Part shown: one piece after another, positions 50,375 through 53,222 of the stretch
How positions within the stretch are numbered: position 1 is the stretch's first letter
Layout: every line of letters starts with the position of its first letter
From: JBPCIX01 sp051005875
GTDB lineage: Bacteria > Actinomycetota > CADDZG01 > JAHWKV01
Assembly (NCBI GenBank): GCA_051005875.1
Contig: JBPCIX010000065.1
Coordinates: 1-53,222 of the forward strand
Length of the DNA: 53,222 nucleotides
Direction: 5' to 3'
Position numbers and translations under genes: made by a program
Notes under the pieces: generated by a model
The model's database searches: none
Told to the model about the DNA's origin: nothing
What the model saw: the letters and a program-made list of their open reading frames with translations, nothing else

Positions 50375-50491
50375 GCAGCGGTTGCCGATGAAATCTCTGA
50401 CGGCGCTTACGTTTTCCGAAAGTCCAAGTACAACGGCTGGGTCTATATCAAGGGTTCAGGAATCCTGGATAAATCATCTTTTGCCGCGCCT
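50375..50491 (+). pseudogene. Remnant of a family 5 solute-binding protein C-terminus
   Basis: The translated segment GAYVFRKSKYNGWVYIKGSG plus ILDKSSFAAP aligns without gaps with the segment GAFAFRQSRYKGWVFVKGSG plus ILDKRSFEAP of the protein at 152-1939 (DNA 1667-1756). The upstream and downstream sequence no longer resembles that protein. No start codon or full domain remains. It is therefore a gene fragment left by deletion of a paralogue. Confidence 0.8.
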
Positions 50492-50525
50492 CGTTCATTC
50501 CGTTTGTGGGGGCGCGCAGTCCGGG

Positions 50526-50972
50526 TCACCCGCCGATTCGGAATTCACTCGTCATCCCTGCAAAAGCATGCGTGGAGCCTGCTTCAGGGCCCGGAATAAA
50601 GCAGATTAGCCCATACCTGCCCGGGGCAAGGTCCAGGGCGAAAACGGAATCCTGCCCGGGATCGAGGGCAACTGAACTACGCAGGTGCTCCGCAACTGAA
50701 TGCTTGCTCCCGCGAATCTGCTGGTCTATCGGCAAAAGCTCTTTGGGGATCCTGACCACCCGTATCTCATGCTGAACCGCCCCTTCATTGACCACCCTGA
50801 AAATCACCCGGCCGGATTCAGCCGGCGGACGGTAATCAAAACGGTACTCACTCATCGACACGTTGACGGTCACAGGGCCCGCGGGCAAAGCCTGCTGGAT
50901 ATTCGGCGTGCAACCAGACAGAACAATCCAAGCAAGAACGACTACTCGGTAAAAGCCCCGGGGAGCGTTCAT
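50526..50972 (-). CDS. Cupredoxin-like lipoprotein
   Basis: A 148-aa lipoprotein: signal with lipobox VLSGC at about 17-21, then a single cupredoxin-type beta domain (EYRFDYRPPAESGRVIFRVVN). The putative type-1 copper ligands are His in AVQHEI, Cys in YGLICFIPG, His in STHAFAG and Met in AGM, in the order and spacing of plastocyanin-like proteins with a longer Cys-His loop. It overlaps the BNR-repeat protein gene by four bases (ATGA). Electron donor or copper carrier role is inferred. Confidence 0.78.
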   Translation of the reverse strand: MNAPRGFYRVVVLAWIVLSGCTPNIQQALPAGPVTVNVSMSEYRFDYRPPAESGRVIFRVVNEGAVQHEIRVVRIPKELLPIDQQIRGSKHSVAEHLRSSVALDPGQDSVFALDLAPGRYGLICFIPGPEAGSTHAFAGMTSEFRIGG

Positions 50973-52381
50973 TTTGAAAAAGTAACGACGGTCGAGAAAA
51001 TGTCCTGCTGGAGGGGATGGTAGGAACTGCGTGTATCCGTCCAGGCGGCCACCACCCGCGAGTTGCCGGACGCAAGTCCCAGACGGGCGCCGAATTCAGT
51101 AAGTCCGGCCGATGCTTTATTGCCGTATTTTTTCCCTATCGACGAATTGGAGGGCTTAGCGGTCAACCTAACGTTCGTCGCGAACGACTTGCCTTCATTG
51201 TTCGAATAGGCATAGAAAACCTCATTCATTTTATTGTCCGCGCTGTTTCTTCGGTCGTAGAAAATCGCGTCGATGCGCCCGTTCGGAGCGACCGAGAGGC
51301 GGGGCAGGTCTTGGACCTTGCCGGACCCCCGTTTGTCGTCGTTCAGGCGCCGGGGCGCGGACCACGCTTTCCCGTCCGGCCTCGAACGGCTAAACATGAT
51401 GTCGGGATCGCCGCCCCGGCCGTCGGGCCATGCGGCAACCAGCCGGCCCGATCGCGCGACCGACACAGCAGCCGCGGGCATGGTGAAGATCAGCATGACC
51501 CTTCCAGGCGGGACGATTTCGTCGGTTACCTTTGCGTGCCGCCCGAAGCTTTTCCCCCGGTCGTTTGAGGAAGAGGCGACCAATGTCCATGTGCCTTCCC
51601 AGGCTGGTCCTTCCAGACCATGGTAATCGACCGCGTCGTCCACCAGGTCGTAGTACATGACGTGAACCCCGCCGTCGCGGCCGAGCGCCAGTACCGGCGC
51701 GATGACACGCTTGCGTTTGGCCTCGTTGACCTGGACCGGCCTTGAGAAGGTCTTGCCGCCATCGTCGGAATATTTGGCGAGTATGGGGTTAGGAGGGGTG
51801 GGCATCGAGCCGACTCCAAGGCCATCGCTTGCCGCCACCCAAACCAGATGCAGGCGATTCACTCTGCTGCTTGTATCTATCGCCATTCGCACCTGGAAGC
51901 TTCGAGGGCCCAGAACTTTTCTGGGAGTGCTGAACGTTCTGCCCCGGTCTCTGGAAGTCGTTATGAAGGCGCCCATCGGCACGTTGCCGGGACCGGCGAG
52001 GCCCAGGAACAAATAGTACAAAGTCCCTTCCCGGTCAAAGGCGACCTCGGGCGCGTAGCATTTTTCTGCTCCCTTGGGGAGTCTGGGGACAGGGTTGGCG
52101 CCCACCCATCCGCCGCCCCCATCGCCGGATACCTGCAACGCGCAGCTGTAGTCTTGTGCATCGATTCGGTTTGCAAGGACCATGAATTTCGGATTGGTCG
52201 GATCGGCCGCGATGGCCGGGGAATTGTGGGCCCGGGGCCCGGGCCGGTCGGTTGCCGAGGCAGGGGCATCGAGGCGAACCTTCGGAAACACCGCTGCCTC
52301 AGCCGTCGGGCTGAACGGGAGGGCCAATGCTGAGACAAGCACTAATCCCGCAAGATGTGCGCCGAGCAGGCCTTTCCTCAA
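50969..52381 (-). CDS. Secreted BNR/Asp-box repeat (sialidase-fold) protein
   Basis: A 470-aa exported protein: signal peptide (1-29), then a six-bladed propeller with four or more Asp-box motifs, TSRDRGRTF, YSDDGGKTF, SSNDRGKSF and YSNNEGKSF. The sialidase catalytic residues (Arg triad, Tyr/Glu) are not clearly recognisable, so enzymatic activity is unproven. It is preceded by the IPT-domain protein (36 bp) and overlaps the cupredoxin gene; the three look like one operon of surface proteins. Confidence 0.8.
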   Translation of the reverse strand: MRKGLLGAHLAGLVLVSALALPFSPTAEAAVFPKVRLDAPASATDRPGPRAHNSPAIAADPTNPKFMVLANRIDAQDYSCALQVSGDGGGGWVGANPVPRLPKGAEKCYAPEVAFDREGTLYYLFLGLAGPGNVPMGAFITTSRDRGRTFSTPRKVLGPRSFQVRMAIDTSSRVNRLHLVWVAASDGLGVGSMPTPPNPILAKYSDDGGKTFSRPVQVNEAKRKRVIAPVLALGRDGGVHVMYYDLVDDAVDYHGLEGPAWEGTWTLVASSSNDRGKSFGRHAKVTDEIVPPGRVMLIFTMPAAAVSVARSGRLVAAWPDGRGGDPDIMFSRSRPDGKAWSAPRRLNDDKRGSGKVQDLPRLSVAPNGRIDAIFYDRRNSADNKMNEVFYAYSNNEGKSFATNVRLTAKPSNSSIGKKYGNKASAGLTEFGARLGLASGNSRVVAAWTDTRSSYHPLQQDIFSTVVTFSK

Positions 52382-52417
52382 AGTTCTAATCCGCCCGGCG
52401 TCGCAGGCGCAATTGCC

Positions 52418-53222
52418 TCAGTAGGAGATTTGCGGGGCGGCACACAAGACCTCTTCCCGCCGGCCCGCAAAGCGGCTCGCAGGATAGGCCCCCGCCAGCA
52501 GGCACAACGTACCTAGGAAAGCCGCGCCAGCCCAAAGCCGCCCACCGTCTGATTCTTTCCGGCTCACCATCGCATGCCGGGTGGCGGCTTCAGGCGCCGC
52601 TTCGGATTGGGCCGCCAGAGCCGCCCCCAGGCCTGGCTCTTGTACAGCGCCGGTGACCATGCCTGTGCTCGGCCCGAGGCCGGGGTTTGCGCCCGGAGCA
52701 GGCGCCGTCACGGCGCCCGGAGCAGGCGCCGTTACTGGAACAGGGGACAGGCTGGGGCTGCCAAGGCCGCCTCCCCCCGGGGGGGCGGCAAACACAGTCT
52801 TTTGGCCGGCCGCTTGCGTACCACCGGGCACCCCGGCGCCTGGATCGGGACGGCTGGACAGGACCGGCGTCAATATCGCCGCTGTGTAGGTGAACTGGCC
52901 TGGGCCCGAGGTTCCTTGCGCAGTGGTCACGGTAACGGCAACGGGTTCGGCGCGGTCATGGGGCGGGGTGTCAAGCCGGATCTCGGTGTCAAATGCGGCC
53001 TTAAAGTTGGATGCAGGGATTGTGACCCCACCAAAGCTGACCTGGGTGGCGCCGGTGAACCTTGCGCCGGTAATTGAAACCGCGGTTCCCCCCGCCTTAT
53101 CGCCGGTTGGCGGCAGTACCGCCGTTATGACCGGTCCCTCGGCGGAAACGGCAGGGGGCAAATCTTGGTAGGTGAACAGGTTGCCGGGGCCGTCAATCGA
53201 TATCCCCTCCCATGTCGCCACC
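52418..53222 (-). CDS. IPT/TIG-domain cell-surface protein (5' end outside window)
   Basis: Only the C-terminal 267 or so residues are in the window. They contain an immunoglobulin-like IPT/TIG domain (PVITAVLPPTGDKAGGTAVSITGARFTGATQVSFGG), a long Pro/Ala/Gly linker with a 24-bp in-frame duplication, a transmembrane helix (LWAGAAFLGTLCLLAGAY) and a cytoplasmic tail. The first residues (GNLFTYQDLPP) look like the end of a further repeat, so the gene continues beyond 53222. Confidence 0.8.
   Translation of the reverse strand, partial: VATWEGISIDGPGNLFTYQDLPPAVSAEGPVITAVLPPTGDKAGGTAVSITGARFTGATQVSFGGVTIPASNFKAAFDTEIRLDTPPHDRAEPVAVTVTTAQGTSGPGQFTYTAAILTPVLSSRPDPGAGVPGGTQAAGQKTVFAAPPGGGGLGSPSLSPVPVTAPAPGAVTAPAPGANPGLGPSTGMVTGAVQEPGLGAALAAQSEAAPEAATRHAMVSRKESDGGRLWAGAAFLGTLCLLAGAYPASRFAGRREEVLCAAPQISY
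52689..52736. repeat. 24-bp in-frame duplication in the IPT protein linker (2 copies)
   Basis: The unit beginning GCGCCCGGAGCAGGCGCCGT is repeated once and encodes two copies of TAPAPGA-type linker on the minus strand. Confidence 0.9.

Overview
This 53 kb window reads as a chromosomal segment of a moderately high-GC actinobacterium, probably from an uncultivated lineage. That placement is inferred from gene content: a DUF1416/SseC-like protein, a DUF222-HNH endonuclease, actinobacterial-type HemQ, GatCAB with GltX, many GTG/TTG starts and four-base start/stop overlaps. No phage, transposase, integrase or CRISPR array is visible. Almost everything is housekeeping or envelope function, densely packed in short operons.

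Layout. (1) 0-8.5 kb: a membrane-anchored family 5 solute-binding protein, then a minus-strand operon of a NEW3-domain membrane protein, an ABC ATPase, an ABC permease and a site-2 protease with CBS domains, and then a glycogen-debranching-type glycosidase divergent from a GT4 glycosyltransferase. (2) 9.6-14.2 kb: a biotin operon, bioA, a fused bioF-bioD and bioB. (3) 14.2-21.4 kb: a mycosin-like subtilase, an SseC-like protein, a STAS protein, an ECF sigma/anti-sigma pair, tRNA-Glu, a SpoIIE phosphatase, a DUF4242-cyclase fusion, an XRE regulator and tRNA-Gln. (4) 21.7-27 kb: ilvE, a FAH hydrolase and gltX, a second subtilase and a histidine phosphatase. (5) 27-33.4 kb: small enzymes, greA and ychF. 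(6) 33.4-44.4 kb: a minus-strand heme cluster, hemE-hemH-hemA-hemC-hemD-[toxin/antitoxin]-hemB-hemL-[55-aa membrane protein]-hemQ-ABC exporter-phhB. (7) 44.5-47.8 kb: gatCAB. (8) 47.8-53.2 kb: an HNH protein and a group of secreted proteins (lipoprotein, cupredoxin, BNR-repeat protein, IPT-domain protein) plus a decayed solute-binding-protein fragment.

How the genes connect. The window concentrates glutamyl-tRNA metabolism: tRNA-Glu, tRNA-Gln, GltX, GatCAB (indirect Gln-tRNA formation) and HemA/HemL, which use Glu-tRNA to start tetrapyrrole synthesis. HemE, HemH and HemQ together imply the coproporphyrin-dependent heme route; the coproporphyrinogen oxidase is not in the window.

The most unusual signal is not a gene family. 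The window is full of short perfect or near-perfect tandem duplications, each with a different unit of 9-24 bp. Those with units of 13 or 14 bp, which would break a reading frame, occur only at or just beyond gene 3' ends, and several duplicate the stop codon itself. Those inside genes have units divisible by three. The same duplication process touches hemA, hemC, the hemC/hemD junction, hemQ, ychF, two ABC genes, both subtilases, the sigma factor and a phosphoesterase. A second anomaly is hemC: its conserved N-terminal GTRGS segment is present in the DNA but has no usable start codon upstream.
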